Below, in pieces: positions 25,176-34,492 of a stretch of 64,000 nucleotides of DNA (position 1 is its first letter; every line of letters starts with the position of its first letter). Origin of the DNA: Streptomyces sp. NBC_00554 (lineage in GTDB: Bacteria; Actinomycetota; Actinomycetes; Streptomycetales; Streptomycetaceae); NCBI RefSeq assembly GCF_041431135.1, contig NZ_CP107799.1, forward strand, positions 1,302,001 through 1,366,000, in the 5' to 3' direction. The notes under the pieces were generated by a model. It saw nothing but the letters and a program-made list of their open reading frames with translations. It was not told where the DNA came from and searched no databases. Both the position numbers and the translations under genes were made by a program.

Positions 25176-27182
25176 TCACCAACTGGTTTCGTCGAAGCGG
25201 GCGTCGGTGGGTCCGGACTTCTTGAGCCGGACGCCGTGGGGTGCTCCTTGCAGTTCCGCGTAGACCCCGCGGCGGGCGAGGAGTTCGTGATGTGTCCCGC
25301 CTTCCACCAGCCGCCCGTGGTCGAGTACGACGATACGGTCGGCCTGCGGAGCCAGCTGCAGGTCATGAGTGATCATGAGGGTCGTACGGCCGGACATCAG
25401 CTCGCGGAGCGGGCCGATCACACGACGGGCGGCCAGGGCGTCCAGTCCGGTCGTGGGCTCGTCCAGGATCAGTACGGGCGCGTCGCGAAGCATCGCACGG
25501 GCAATCGCGATGCGCTGCAGTTGCCCGCCGGAGAGCCGGGCGGTGTGGGGGTCGATGGGGGTGTCGTAGCCCTCCGGGAGTGTGGCGATGAAGCCGTGGG
25601 CGGCCGCGGAGCGGGCCGACTGTTCGATCTCCCGATCGGTGGCACCGGGGCGGCCGCAGGCGATGTTCTCGCGGATGGTGTCGTGCAGGATCAAGGTCTG
25701 TTGGGGCAGCAGAGTGACGTGTTCGCGCAGGTAGGACACCGGGATGGTGTCCAGGGCAACACCATCGAGCCGGACACTTCCTTCGGTGGGGTCGTAGAAG
25801 CGCAGGAGCAGCTTGGCGATGGTGGACTTGCCCGCGCCGCTCGGTCCGGTGACCACGACGAATTCACCGGGCCGTGCGGTGAGGGATACGTCGTGGAGGG
25901 TGGGCGCGTCCTGTCCCGGATAGCGGAAGCCGACCCGGTCGAGTTGTACGGTCCCGCGCACGCGCCAGGGGGTGATGGCCAGATGCGCGGGCGGGTCGGT
26001 GACGGCCGGCTGTGTGTCGAGGATTTCCAGCAGCCGTTCGGCGCCCGCGGTGGCCGCGGTGACGGTCAGGCCGAGTTGGCCGAGGCTGCGCAGCGGCGGG
26101 TACAGATAGCCCAGGAAGGCGGCGAAGGACAGGAGTTGGCCGATGGTCATGCGGTCCTGGGAGATTTCCCAGGCGCCCAGTCCGATCACTCCGAGGACGC
26201 ACACCGTCTCGATGACTTCCACGGCCTGTTCGTAGAGCTCACTCATGCGTGCCCCGGTCACTGAGGCCCGCATCCATGCGCGGGCTTCGCGCCGCAGCCG
26301 CTTCTCCTCGGCGTTCTTGCGGTTGTAGGCCTGGGTGAGCACGACGTTGCCGAGTGCTTCCTCGACGACCGAGGTGATGGCTCCGTCGGCGACGCGCTCC
26401 TCGCGTGCGACCGACTTGATGGGCGCGGAGAACTTCCTGGCCGTGAACCATAGGACAGGGGCCAGGGTGAAGGTGGCGAGGGCCAGGTCCCAGCGCAGCC
26501 ACAGGGCTGCGGCCGAGAACAGTACGACGTTGAAGATCGCGGAAACGATGCCGACGACGCCGGAGACGACCATCTCCTCGATGGACTCGACGTCTCCCGT
26601 CAACCGCTCCACCAGGTCGCCTTGGCGGTGTCGCTGGAAGAAGTCCGGCGGCAGGTCCTGGACGTGCCCGAAGACGCGGGCACGCAGCCGCATGACGAAG
26701 CGCTCCGCGGTCCACACGGCAGCCGAGTTGCCGGCGTATCCGACAGCGGCGCCGAGGAGCGCGACGGCCAGCCACTGGCCCGCCGGTGCCCAGAAGGCGC
26801 TGAGTGAGCCCTTCTGGAGCGCGTGGTCGGTCAGTTCACCGAACAGCAGGATCGCCGCTGTCTCGCACAGCGCGGCCACGACGACACAGCTGCAGATCAG
26901 CACCAGCCACCGCCGGTCGTCGTTCGTCAGTGGCCAGAAGCGGGAGAACGCCTGCCGCATGGTGAGCTGGGGCGCCGCGGCCGTGTCGCCGCCCTCCGCC
27001 TCGGCGGGGTCGGCGGCTACACGCTCCGGCTGAAGTCCCACGAGTGTCTGGGTGCCGTGCGGGCGCAGGAGACCGGCTCGGCGGTGACGGCCTCTTACGC
27101 GTGGCACCTGCGCCAGGCGCAGTTGCATCGTCTGCTGATCGTCGTATGAGGTCACTGCCACTCCTGAATCGGGCTCCGACAT
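25176..27182 (-). CDS. ABC exporter (fused membrane and ATPase domains)
   Basis: A 668-aa type-I exporter half-transporter. Residues 1-75 are a basic, Gln/Arg-rich soluble extension, not a C39 peptidase. Membrane segments lie between about 85 and 370. The nucleotide-binding domain has Walker A GPSGAGKST, Q-loop LLPQQTLI, signature LSGGQLQR, Walker B VLILDEPTT and H-loop MITHDL. It probably exports a lipid, drug or peptide as a homodimer. It lies downstream of a 37-aa lysine-rich peptide gene on the same strand, with a strong hairpin between them. Confidence 0.9.
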   Translation of the reverse strand: MSEPDSGVAVTSYDDQQTMQLRLAQVPRVRGRHRRAGLLRPHGTQTLVGLQPERVAADPAEAEGGDTAAAPQLTMRQAFSRFWPLTNDDRRWLVLICSCVVVAALCETAAILLFGELTDHALQKGSLSAFWAPAGQWLAVALLGAAVGYAGNSAAVWTAERFVMRLRARVFGHVQDLPPDFFQRHRQGDLVERLTGDVESIEEMVVSGVVGIVSAIFNVVLFSAAALWLRWDLALATFTLAPVLWFTARKFSAPIKSVAREERVADGAITSVVEEALGNVVLTQAYNRKNAEEKRLRREARAWMRASVTGARMSELYEQAVEVIETVCVLGVIGLGAWEISQDRMTIGQLLSFAAFLGYLYPPLRSLGQLGLTVTAATAGAERLLEILDTQPAVTDPPAHLAITPWRVRGTVQLDRVGFRYPGQDAPTLHDVSLTARPGEFVVVTGPSGAGKSTIAKLLLRFYDPTEGSVRLDGVALDTIPVSYLREHVTLLPQQTLILHDTIRENIACGRPGATDREIEQSARSAAAHGFIATLPEGYDTPIDPHTARLSGGQLQRIAIARAMLRDAPVLILDEPTTGLDALAARRVIGPLRELMSGRTTLMITHDLQLAPQADRIVVLDHGRLVEGGTHHELLARRGVYAELQGAPHGVRLKKSGPTDARFDETSW

Positions 27183-27189
27183 GCCAGAA

Positions 27190-27220
27190 GCGGGCCCGCG
27201 ACTTGCTGCCGCGGACCCGC
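27190..27220 (-). terminator. Hairpin between the basic peptide gene and the ABC exporter
   Basis: On the minus strand GCGGGTCCGCG, a 9-base loop and CGCGGGCCCGC form an 11-bp stem with one G-U pair. It starts about 19 bases after the peptide stop and ends 8 bases before the exporter ATG. No U-tract follows. It could attenuate read-through or protect the short peptide mRNA, as seen in bacteriocin operons. Confidence 0.6.
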
Positions 27221-27238
27221 CTTTCACCCCGGAACCGT

Positions 27239-27352
27239 TCAGTGCTTGATCGGGCGCTTGCGGGGCTTCGGCTTCGCCGTCTTGGTCTTGGCAGGCTTCG
27301 CCGGCTTGGCGTCCTTGACGTGCTTGATGGCGGCAACCTTCTTGAAGCTCAT
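27239..27352 (-). CDS. 37-aa lysine-rich cationic peptide
   Basis: Starts at an ATG preceded by a perfect GGAGGAAAT ribosome site. The product begins MSFKKVAAIKHVKDAK, then PAKPAKTKTAKPKPRK and ends RPIKH. It has 13 Lys, 2 Arg, 2 His and only 1 acidic residue, no Cys, no signal peptide and no membrane helix. Composition resembles histone-H1-like tails and cationic antimicrobial peptides. Position (own promoter with TTTAAGAAG motifs, then hairpin, then ABC exporter) suggests a peptide made in excess over its transporter. Function unknown; no maturation enzyme is adjacent. Confidence 0.7.
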   Translation of the reverse strand: MSFKKVAAIKHVKDAKPAKPAKTKTAKPKPRKRPIKH

Positions 27353-27434
27353 ATTTCCTCCATAAGCGCAGCTCACCTGCTGCGTGGTTCCTTTCGCCGG
27401 AGCCGTCCGGCTTCGACACGGAAGACATTAGGAG

Positions 27435-27460
27435 GCCTTCTTGAGGCGAGTTTAAGAAGA
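27435..27460. promoter_or_regulatory. Candidate two-component operator before the basic-peptide gene
   Basis: GGCCTTCTTGAGG and, 2-3 bases on, GTTTAAGAAGAC, flanking 27435-27460, resemble the CCTTnnAGAAGG units at 21.8 kb. They lie about 85 bases upstream of the peptide ATG. Suggests the same response regulator controls this operon. Confidence 0.4.
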
Positions 27461-27491
27461 CGACGGCGAGGCAGTTATCCACCGCATCTGA

Positions 27492-27752
<261 letters not shown>

Positions 27753-27844
27753 TGAGACCTCCCGAGAGCTGATCTGTCGCGCGTCGCGCATGTGCGCCGC
27801 GCTCCTTTTTGCTGCGGACTTCTCACTGAAACCGGTGTACTTCT

Positions 27845-28393
27845 GTGCTCAATAGCTGGGTGGTCATGCCCACCTGCCTGCCAACCGTTCTCCGCCGTTG
27901 CCACGCGTGCGCGTCCGAACGCTTCCGGACCAGCGGAAAATTTCGCGTCAACGCAAACCACAAACTCCTCGACGCCTGGCTCCTCGTGCTCTGTACGGGT
28001 TGCGGGGACACGGCCAAGCTCACGGTCCTGGAGCGGATGAATGTGCGCTCCGTACGACCTGAGCTGCTGGACCGGATGCACGACAACGACCCTGGTCTGG
28101 CGGCTGAGTTGCTCCAGGATCCGGTCGTGCGGCGCCGTAATCGCATCGCCCTCGACTGGGACGACGCCTGGCGCCTCGACACCGGCGGATCGGATCACCT
28201 GGACCGCGAGGTGATCGACGTATCGGTCCGCTTCGCGGCGCGGATCCCGGTCCGGCCGGTGCGACTGATCGCTGAAGGTTGCGGTCTTTCGCGGGCCGAG
28301 GTCGAGCGACTGATCACGGAGGGGAAGCTCGTTTCGGCCGTCCGGCTGAGCGGCAAGCTCTCCGGCGACTTCACCTTCACGCTCCAACGCTGA
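27845..28393 (+). CDS. DUF1062-family protein
   Basis: A 182-aa protein of the DUF1062 family. Two CxxC knuckles (RRCHACASERF and LCTGCGDTAKL) form a likely zinc ribbon; FRVNANHKLLDAWLL between them is the family hallmark. The C-terminal part (VRLIAEGCGLSRAEVERLI) resembles an S4-like or helix-turn-helix RNA-binding segment. GTG 27845 gives the normal family N-terminus. Function unknown; a regulatory or RNA-related role is plausible. A strong terminator follows. Confidence 0.8.
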   Translation: MLNSWVVMPTCLPTVLRRCHACASERFRTSGKFRVNANHKLLDAWLLVLCTGCGDTAKLTVLERMNVRSVRPELLDRMHDNDPGLAAELLQDPVVRRRNRIALDWDDAWRLDTGGSDHLDREVIDVSVRFAARIPVRPVRLIAEGCGLSRAEVERLITEGKLVSAVRLSGKLSGDFTFTLQR

Positions 28394-28403
28394 GCCCTCC
28401 TCG

Positions 28404-28448
28404 GGACCAGGGCCTGTCCGGCAAGACGCGCCGGACAGGCCCTGGTCC
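28404..28448 (+). terminator. Perfect 19-bp stem-loop terminator
   Basis: GGACCAGGGCCTGTCCGGC at 28404-28422, a 7-base loop, then its exact complement at 28430-28448. It begins 11 bases after the DUF1062 stop. There is no long U-tract, as is usual for Streptomyces terminators. Confidence 0.85.
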
Positions 28449-28568
28449 ACCGAACGCGGCACTCGGTATGTGGTCGTACGCGGAAAACACCGGATTCCGG
28501 TGGCGACCGTTCACCTGCAATGGGCTGATCATGGAACCCTCAAGTACGAAACCTGGAACGGAGTCGAC

Positions 28569-29234
28569 GTGAAGGTAGTTCTCTTCGGTGCATCGGGCAT
28601 GGTCGGGCAAGGCGTCCTGCGCGCATGCCTGGAAGACCCCGAGGTGGCCGAGGTCATCGCCGTCGTACGGCGACCGCTCGGCAAGAACGCGCCGAAGCTT
28701 CGCGAAGTGCGGCACGATGACCTCTCCGATCTCACCCCGATCGCGGCGCAGTTGTCAGGGGCGCACGCGTGTTTCTACTGCCTCGGAGTGTCGTCGGTGG
28801 GGCGCAATCGCGAGGAGTACGAGAGGATCACGTACGGCTACGCGATGGAGGCGGCGCGAGTCGTGGCGGCCGGGAATCCGCACCTGACATTCGTGTACGT
28901 GTCGGGGGAAGGCACCGACAGCACGGAACGGGGGCGAGCCTTCTGGGCCCGGGTGAAGGGCCGGACGGAGAACGCGCTGATGGCCATGGACATGCGCGCG
29001 TACGCCTTCCGTCCCGGATGGATCCAGCCCGTCCACGGGGAGACCTCCCGAACACGGTGGTACCGAGTGGCCTACCGGATCACGTCCTGGCTCTATCCAC
29101 TCCTGCGCCGCGTGACACCCCGCTACGTGACCAGCACCGAGCACCTCGGGCGGGCGATGATCGCCGTCGCCCGGCTCGACGGTTCCGGACCCCGCGTTCT
29201 ACGGACGGACGAGATCACCCGGCTCGGCGCGTAG
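28569..29234 (+). CDS. NAD(P)-binding Rossmann protein (atypical SDR/NmrA-like)
   Basis: A 221-aa protein opening VKVVLFGASGMVGQGVL, the glycine-rich nucleotide loop. CLGVSSVGRNREEYERITYGYA and FVYVSGEGTDSTERG follow, as in the HTATIP2/Oxr-like atypical SDRs. An active-site YxxxK is not evident, so it may bind rather than reduce. GTG 28569 follows CGGAG by 6 bases. Stands alone; the next 180 bases hold no gene. Function not assigned. Confidence 0.8.
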   Translation: MKVVLFGASGMVGQGVLRACLEDPEVAEVIAVVRRPLGKNAPKLREVRHDDLSDLTPIAAQLSGAHACFYCLGVSSVGRNREEYERITYGYAMEAARVVAAGNPHLTFVYVSGEGTDSTERGRAFWARVKGRTENALMAMDMRAYAFRPGWIQPVHGETSRTRWYRVAYRITSWLYPLLRRVTPRYVTSTEHLGRAMIAVARLDGSGPRVLRTDEITRLGA

Positions 29235-29412
29235 AGAGGTACGGGCGGCAGGCCGCCGGAAATCACCCGAATCCAGCGATGGCACTTCACCGGCGCGGCC
29301 GGGACCTTGACGGTCCGACGACAGAGGGAAGCGGCTCGATGCCGATCCGCATCCGGCCCAGGCCTCGGCAGCGGCGCCGCGTTCTCCTGCGACAGCCCGA
29401 GGAGCGTGTGCG

Positions 29413-30036
29413 TCACAGACTCCGGCTGGGCCTGCCGTTTCTGTTCTTCTGGGCCGAGGTGGCGATCAACTGGTCGATCAGGGCGATCAGTACGTCCCGG
29501 CACGACTCGCGGTCCCGCGCGTCACAGAGGAGTACGGGAGTTCCCTCCGGCAGGGCCAGGGAGTCACGGATCTGCTCGGGGTCGTACGGATGCTTTCCGT
29601 GGAAGCCGTTGACGCCGACGACGAACGGGATGTCCCGCCGCTCGAAGAAGTCGATCGCGGCGAAGCTGGACTCCGGCCTGCGTACGTCGATGAGGACCAC
29701 CGCGCCCAGAGCGCCGATGGCGAGGTCGTTCCACATGAACCAGAACCGCTGCTGCCCGGGCGTGCCGAAGAGGTAGAGGATCAGTTCCTGGCTGAGCGTG
29801 ATCCGGCCGAAGTCCAGGGCCACGGTGGTGGCGTGCTTCTCCGGGATGCCGTTGAGGTCGTCGACGCCAAGGCCGGCCGAGGTCAGCGGTTCCTCGGTGC
29901 GCAGCGGGACGATCTCGCTGACCGACCCGACCATGGTCGTCTTGCCGACACCGAATCCTCCGGCGATCAGGATCTTGACCGTGTCCGGTGCATCGGGTGC
30001 CGAGGTCCCCTGGGTGACGGGGTCAGAGCCGGCCAA
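29413..30036 (-). CDS. cvnD: Conservon GTP-binding protein CvnD
   Basis: A 207-aa Ras-like small GTPase. The P-loop is GGFGVGKTT, switch II is LFGTPGQQRFWFMW, and the base-recognition motif is VGVNGF rather than NKxD. In conservons it couples to the CvnA sensor kinase, CvnB roadblock protein and CvnC at the membrane, resembling a eukaryotic G-protein relay. TTG 30036 follows GAGGGA and overlaps the cvnC stop by 14 bases. Last gene of the operon; no cytochrome P450 (cvnE/F) follows. Confidence 0.92.
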   Translation of the reverse strand: MAGSDPVTQGTSAPDAPDTVKILIAGGFGVGKTTMVGSVSEIVPLRTEEPLTSAGLGVDDLNGIPEKHATTVALDFGRITLSQELILYLFGTPGQQRFWFMWNDLAIGALGAVVLIDVRRPESSFAAIDFFERRDIPFVVGVNGFHGKHPYDPEQIRDSLALPEGTPVLLCDARDRESCRDVLIALIDQLIATSAQKNRNGRPSRSL

Positions 30037-30379
30037 GGCCGTCCCTCACTTTCTGCAGCAGGTCCATGTCCGAGGTTCGGGAGATCTGGCGCGGCGCATG
30101 GGCGGTGATCCGGCCCTCTTCCAGCAGATCGCACAGCATGATGCAGACGACGCTCACCGACAGGTCGAGCTTGGCGGCGAGCTCCGCCACGACGACCGGC
30201 TGCGCGCACAGCCGCAGAATCCGCGTGTGCTCGGGCTGCGGCCGGGCGGCCCGGTCGGGCGGCGGGTCCACCGCGGTGACCATCGTGATGAGGGTGAAGT
30301 CGGCGCGGCTGGGCCGGGTCCGACCGCCGGTCAGCGTGAACGGCCGTACCAGACGGCCCGCCGCGTCGCCTCCGTTCAC
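30023..30379 (-). CDS. cvnC: Conservon protein CvnC (DUF742)
   Basis: A 118-aa DUF742 protein with the diagnostic GRLVRPFTLTGGRTRPS start and a winged-helix-like LAAKLDLSVSVVCIMLCDLLEEG block. GTG 30379, two bases after the cvnB stop, is chosen because it gives the family N-terminus. A longer frame into cvnB exists but is unlikely. It is thought to bridge the kinase and the GTPase. Confidence 0.9.
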   Translation of the reverse strand: MNGGDAAGRLVRPFTLTGGRTRPSRADFTLITMVTAVDPPPDRAARPQPEHTRILRLCAQPVVVAELAAKLDLSVSVVCIMLCDLLEEGRITAHAPRQISRTSDMDLLQKVRDGLGRL

Positions 30380-30380
30380 C

Positions 30381-30809
30381 TCACTCGCCGTTGTCGGTGA
30401 TGGCGATGCCGGCGCGGGGTGCCGCACTGAGGTGCTCGCCGATCTTCTTCACCAGCATGTTCATCTGGTACGCGACCACGCCGACGTCCGCGCCCTGGCT
30501 GGTGAGCACCGCGAGGTGGGCGCCGGGTCCTGCCGTGCTGAGTATCAGATAGCAGTTGGCCATCTCGATGAGTGCCTGGCGCACGGGGCCGCCTCGGAAG
30601 TCCATGCTGACGCCCTTGCTGAGGCTCATCAGGCCGGACGCGGTCGCCGCCAGCCGCTCGGCGTCGTCCCGCAGGAAGCCCGTGGACCTGCTGACGACCA
30701 GTCCGTCCTCGGAGAGCACGACGGCGTGGTTCACCTCGGCGACCCGTTCCACCAGTCCGGTGAGCAGCTGGTCGAGCTGGCTGTGCGTAGCGGGAACGGG
30801 ACGTGTCAT
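30381..30809 (-). CDS. cvnB: Conservon protein CvnB (roadblock/LC7)
   Basis: A 142-aa roadblock/LC7 protein (LDQLLTGLVERVAEVNHAVV, then VLSEDGLVVSRSTG, GLMSLSKGVSMDF). Such proteins regulate Ras-like GTPases, here CvnD. ATG 30809 gives the usual MTRPVPATH start; an ATG at 30824 overlapping the cvnA stop is also possible. Confidence 0.92.
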   Translation of the reverse strand: MTRPVPATHSQLDQLLTGLVERVAEVNHAVVLSEDGLVVSRSTGFLRDDAERLAATASGLMSLSKGVSMDFRGGPVRQALIEMANCYLILSTAGPGAHLAVLTSQGADVGVVAYQMNMLVKKIGEHLSAAPRAGIAITDNGE

Positions 30810-30820
30810 TTCTCTGTCCT

Positions 30821-33256
30821 TCATGAGCGGTCTGCGGGCGGAGTCGAGGTGACGGATGCGCCTTCCGGTGCGGCTTCTTCCCCTTGGTCGCCCGTCGTAT
30901 CCGTGGCGTCGTCACGCGCCTGGAGCGTTCCGCGCTGGAAGCCGGCGAGGGAGGAGGCCGCGCGCTCGGCGCTGAAGTCCTCGAAGGCGTCGTCAGCGGC
31001 CACGGTGGGCCCGGAGTCCTCCCGCAGCTCGGCGGCCAGGCTGGTCTGCGGTACCCGGCGCGGCAGCGGAGAAAGGTCACCGCCACTGTCGGCTCCGCTC
31101 GAGTCCGGGTGGGGCATCCCGGAGGCGGACCGGGACGCGTCGGCGGTCGGAGAGGCGGCGGCCGTCCGAACCCGGGCGACGGGCTGGGTCTCCCGCGAGC
31201 GCTCGTGGGTCTGCCGCTCCGGGCCGGGAGTGTCCGCAGTGGAGCCCTTCGCGGCTGCGGCCGACTCCCGGGCCGGGGAGTCCGCCGAACCCGCCGACTC
31301 CTTGTCCGTGGAAGGGGATTCGCCGGGCTCCCGCACCACGATGTCGTGCGGGATGAGCACGATCGCGGTGGTCCCTCCGTACGGCGAGGAGCGCAGCGTG
31401 ACGGCGATGCCGTGCCGGGTGGCTAGCCGGGCGATCACGAACATGCCGAGCCGCAGGTCGTCGGCCAGCGCCACCACGTCGAACTGCGGGGGCACCGCCA
31501 ACTGGGCGTTGAACGCCGCGTAGTCCTCCTCGGACATACCCAGGCCGCGGTCCTCGATCTCGACGGCGAGTCCCTTGGCCACCATCCCGGCCCGCATCCC
31601 GACCGGGCTGGGCGCGGGTGAGTACGCGGTCGCGTTGTCGATGAGTTCGGCCAGCAGGTGGATGACGTCCGCCACCGCGGGCGGGGTGAGGAACACCTCC
31701 TCGTCGGTGTGCACCTCCACCCGCTGGTACTCGGCGATCTCACCGATGGCACTGCGCAGGATGTCGATCAGCGCGACCGGTTCGGTCCAGCTGCGCCGGG
31801 GCTGCCCGCCGCTGATGATGACGAGGTTCTCCTCGTACCGGCGCAACTGGCTTGCGTTGGAATCGAGTTCGTACAGGCCCTTGAGGATCTGCGGGTCCTG
31901 GTGCTCGCGTTCCAGGGTGTCGAGCTTGCTGAGCTGCAGGTTGACCAGGTTCTGGCTCTGCCGGGCGATGCCCAGGATCACCTTCTGGAAGCCGCGTCTG
32001 GTGTCGGCGAGTTCCACCGCGGTGTGCACGGCCGTGCGCTGCGCGGTGTTGAACGCCTGTGCCACCTGCCCGAGTTCGTCCCTGCCGTAGTCCAGCGGGG
32101 GCGCGGCGGACGCCATGTCGATCTTCTCGCCGCGGTCGAGCCGGGCAACCACGTCGGGCAGCCGTTCCTCCGCCAGGCTGAGGGTGGCGATGCGCAGTCC
32201 GCGCAGCCGACGGGAAAGGGACCGGGTGATGCGCCACGACATCACGACGCACACCAGCAGGGCGACGAGTCCGCCGGCGCTCAGCGAGGCCGCTTTGATC
32301 AGCAGTCCCTGCGCCTTGTCGTCGCTGCGTTCCAGCAGTGCGGCCGTCTCCTGGCGAATCAGGATCGTGTACTCGTCCGAGAGCTTGGCCAGTGCGGCAC
32401 TCCACCGCTTCTGCGCGTCCGGCAGAGCGATCTCACGGTCATCGGTGAGGCCCTTGGCCCGGGCCGCGAGCACCTGGTCCTCGACGGCCTCCAGGGTCTT
32501 CCACTCCGGGCTCTGGAGGACCCGCTCGGTCTGTGTCTTCAACGTGCCGCGCACCGAGGGCTGGAGCTGGTCCTCGACGAGCCAGCGCCGTACGTTGACC
32601 AGCTGCGTGAATTGGTCCCACGACTTCTCGTCGAGCCGCCCCGACGGCCAGGCCAGGTGCAGTTGGGCGTCCTCCTGGGAGACCAGTTCCGCCGAGTGCT
32701 CAAGGGCGACGAGCGGCCCGGCTTGCGAGGTGAGGTCACCGTCGTCGACCTGGGAGAGCTCCTGGAAGGCGTGGATCTGGTCGTCGATGATCGAGGTGTA
32801 CTGGGCCAGTGCCTGGTCGCCGGTCATGTTGGTGGGGTTGTCCACCTGACCCCGGTAGTACTCCAGGCTCCCCATCGAGGCGATGACCGAGTACATCCGG
32901 TCGGCGATCCGCTCGGGGGCCTGCTGGATCGCATCGGACTGGCCGACCAGTTTGGCGACCTCTTCGTCGGTACGTTTCCGCTGCTCGTCCAGGGCGGTCC
33001 GGGAGCTGTCGGGCGAGGCCAACAGCACGGCCGACAGGCTGCGTTCCTGCTGCAGCGCGAGCGTCGCCTCGGTGCCCATGGCTCCGGTCGACTTGCTCAG
33101 TCCGGTCTGGTCCAGCAGCCGCAGACCCTCGGAGAACATCTGGATCGTCGTCACACCCCAGATGGCGGCGAGGGTGACGCTGGGGACCAGAGCCAGAAGG
33201 ATCAGCGAGAGTCGTATGGACCCGAGACGGCGCCGGGCACCTGTCCGTGGAGACAT
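30821..33256 (-). CDS. cvnA: Conservon sensor kinase CvnA
   Basis: An 811-aa membrane sensor. Helices at about 15-35 and 325-350 flank a nitrate/nitrite-sensor-like helical domain (EATLALQQERSLSAVLLA is its typical phrase). A HAMP segment and a histidine-kinase-like ATPase domain (ELIDNATAYSPAPSPVG, DRGLGMSEEDY, LRLGMFVIARLA) follow. The last 150 residues are Pro/Ser/Glu-rich and disordered. First gene of the operon cvnA-B-C-D. The signal sensed is unknown. Confidence 0.9.
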   Translation of the reverse strand: MSPRTGARRRLGSIRLSLILLALVPSVTLAAIWGVTTIQMFSEGLRLLDQTGLSKSTGAMGTEATLALQQERSLSAVLLASPDSSRTALDEQRKRTDEEVAKLVGQSDAIQQAPERIADRMYSVIASMGSLEYYRGQVDNPTNMTGDQALAQYTSIIDDQIHAFQELSQVDDGDLTSQAGPLVALEHSAELVSQEDAQLHLAWPSGRLDEKSWDQFTQLVNVRRWLVEDQLQPSVRGTLKTQTERVLQSPEWKTLEAVEDQVLAARAKGLTDDREIALPDAQKRWSAALAKLSDEYTILIRQETAALLERSDDKAQGLLIKAASLSAGGLVALLVCVVMSWRITRSLSRRLRGLRIATLSLAEERLPDVVARLDRGEKIDMASAAPPLDYGRDELGQVAQAFNTAQRTAVHTAVELADTRRGFQKVILGIARQSQNLVNLQLSKLDTLEREHQDPQILKGLYELDSNASQLRRYEENLVIISGGQPRRSWTEPVALIDILRSAIGEIAEYQRVEVHTDEEVFLTPPAVADVIHLLAELIDNATAYSPAPSPVGMRAGMVAKGLAVEIEDRGLGMSEEDYAAFNAQLAVPPQFDVVALADDLRLGMFVIARLATRHGIAVTLRSSPYGGTTAIVLIPHDIVVREPGESPSTDKESAGSADSPARESAAAAKGSTADTPGPERQTHERSRETQPVARVRTAAASPTADASRSASGMPHPDSSGADSGGDLSPLPRRVPQTSLAAELREDSGPTVAADDAFEDFSAERAASSLAGFQRGTLQARDDATDTTGDQGEEAAPEGASVTSTPPADRS

Positions 33257-33469
33257 GGTCGTCCTAGGGCGATCAACAAGCGGATGTGGGCTGCGGGGGG
33301 GGCGAGGGAGCGGGCATGGTGAGCGGGGGAGGGGTTTCGGACGAGCGCGGCGGGGGTGACCGTATGTCCGTACAACCCCAAGGGGTGTGCAGGATGCTAT
33401 CCGTACAAGTGACCGTACACACGGTGAGTACCCGAAACCTTGGTCACGCCGTTATATGACGGCGGCGGA

Positions 33470-34492
33470 TCAGCGGGTCCCCTTGGCCGCGAACTCCGCG
33501 ACCGCGGCGACGTTCTCCTTGGTGACGAACGCCGGACCGGTGAGCACCGGAGCCACTCCGCCGCCGCTGAGATTGCCGTTGGTCTTGTACAGCCAGAGCG
33601 AGTCCACGGCGAGATAGCCCTGCAGATAGGGCTGTTGGTCCACCGCGAACTGCACATCCCCCGACTGCACGGCCTTGACCAGGTCCGTATTGAGGTCGAA
33701 GGTGGCGACCTTGGCCTTACTGCCCGCCTCCTTCACGGACTTCACCGCAGCGAGTGCGAAGCCCGCCCCGTTCGTGACGACTTCGTCGATGGTCGGGTCC
33801 TGCCGCACCTTGGCCGTGATGGCCTCGGTCGCCGTGTCGATGTCGGCGCCGTTCACGTAGAGATTCTCGGTGTCGCCGCCGAACGTCTTCTTCACACCGG
33901 CGCAGCGCGCCTCCAGTCCGACGTTGCCCTGCTCGTGGATGACACACAGGGCGTGCTTGGCGTTGTAGCCGTCCAGTCTGTCGCCGACGGCCTGGCCCGC
34001 GACACTGTCGTCCTGGCCGAAGTACTCGAGCAGGCCCTCCGACTGCCAGGCGTCGATACCGGAGTTGAGGCCGACGACGGGGATGCCGGCCGCCTCGGCC
34101 TGGCCGACCGCGCTCTTCATCGCTTCCGGCTTGGCCAGGGTCACCGCGATGCCGTCGACCCGGTCGGCGACCGCGTCCCGCACCAGGTCCGCCTGACCCG
34201 TGGCGACGGGGTCGTTCGTGTACGTCAGGTCGATGTTGTCCTTCGCGGCCGCCGCCTGCGCGCCCTTCTGCACCAGCTCCCAGAACACGTCCCCCGGGGC
34301 GCTGTGGGTGATCAGGGCGATCTTGAGCCGGGGAGTTCCCGCCTGGCCTGCCGGGGCGGCGTCGCTGCCGGATTCCGACCCGCCGGAGGCGGAGCAGCCT
34401 GCGGCGAGCAGGCAGACGGCGGCGAAGGCGGAGGCCAGGGCCGTGCCGCGCACGGAACTGCCGGACAGGTGACGTGAGGGAGTCATGTTCAT
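33470..34492 (-). CDS. Sugar-type ABC substrate-binding lipoprotein
   Basis: A 340-aa periplasmic-binding protein, type 1 fold. A signal peptide ends in a lipobox (LLAAGC), so it is anchored by a lipidated Cys. LKIALITHSAPGDVFWELVQKGA, then VVGLNSGIDAW and VVTNGAGFALAAVKSV are typical of ribose/xylose-type receptors (RbsB class). No permease or ATPase gene is adjacent, so it is an orphan that must share a transporter or act as a sensor. ATG 34492 is chosen with GAGGTG about 10 bases upstream. Confidence 0.85.
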   Translation of the reverse strand: MNMTPSRHLSGSSVRGTALASAFAAVCLLAAGCSASGGSESGSDAAPAGQAGTPRLKIALITHSAPGDVFWELVQKGAQAAAAKDNIDLTYTNDPVATGQADLVRDAVADRVDGIAVTLAKPEAMKSAVGQAEAAGIPVVGLNSGIDAWQSEGLLEYFGQDDSVAGQAVGDRLDGYNAKHALCVIHEQGNVGLEARCAGVKKTFGGDTENLYVNGADIDTATEAITAKVRQDPTIDEVVTNGAGFALAAVKSVKEAGSKAKVATFDLNTDLVKAVQSGDVQFAVDQQPYLQGYLAVDSLWLYKTNGNLSGGGVAPVLTGPAFVTKENVAAVAEFAAKGTR

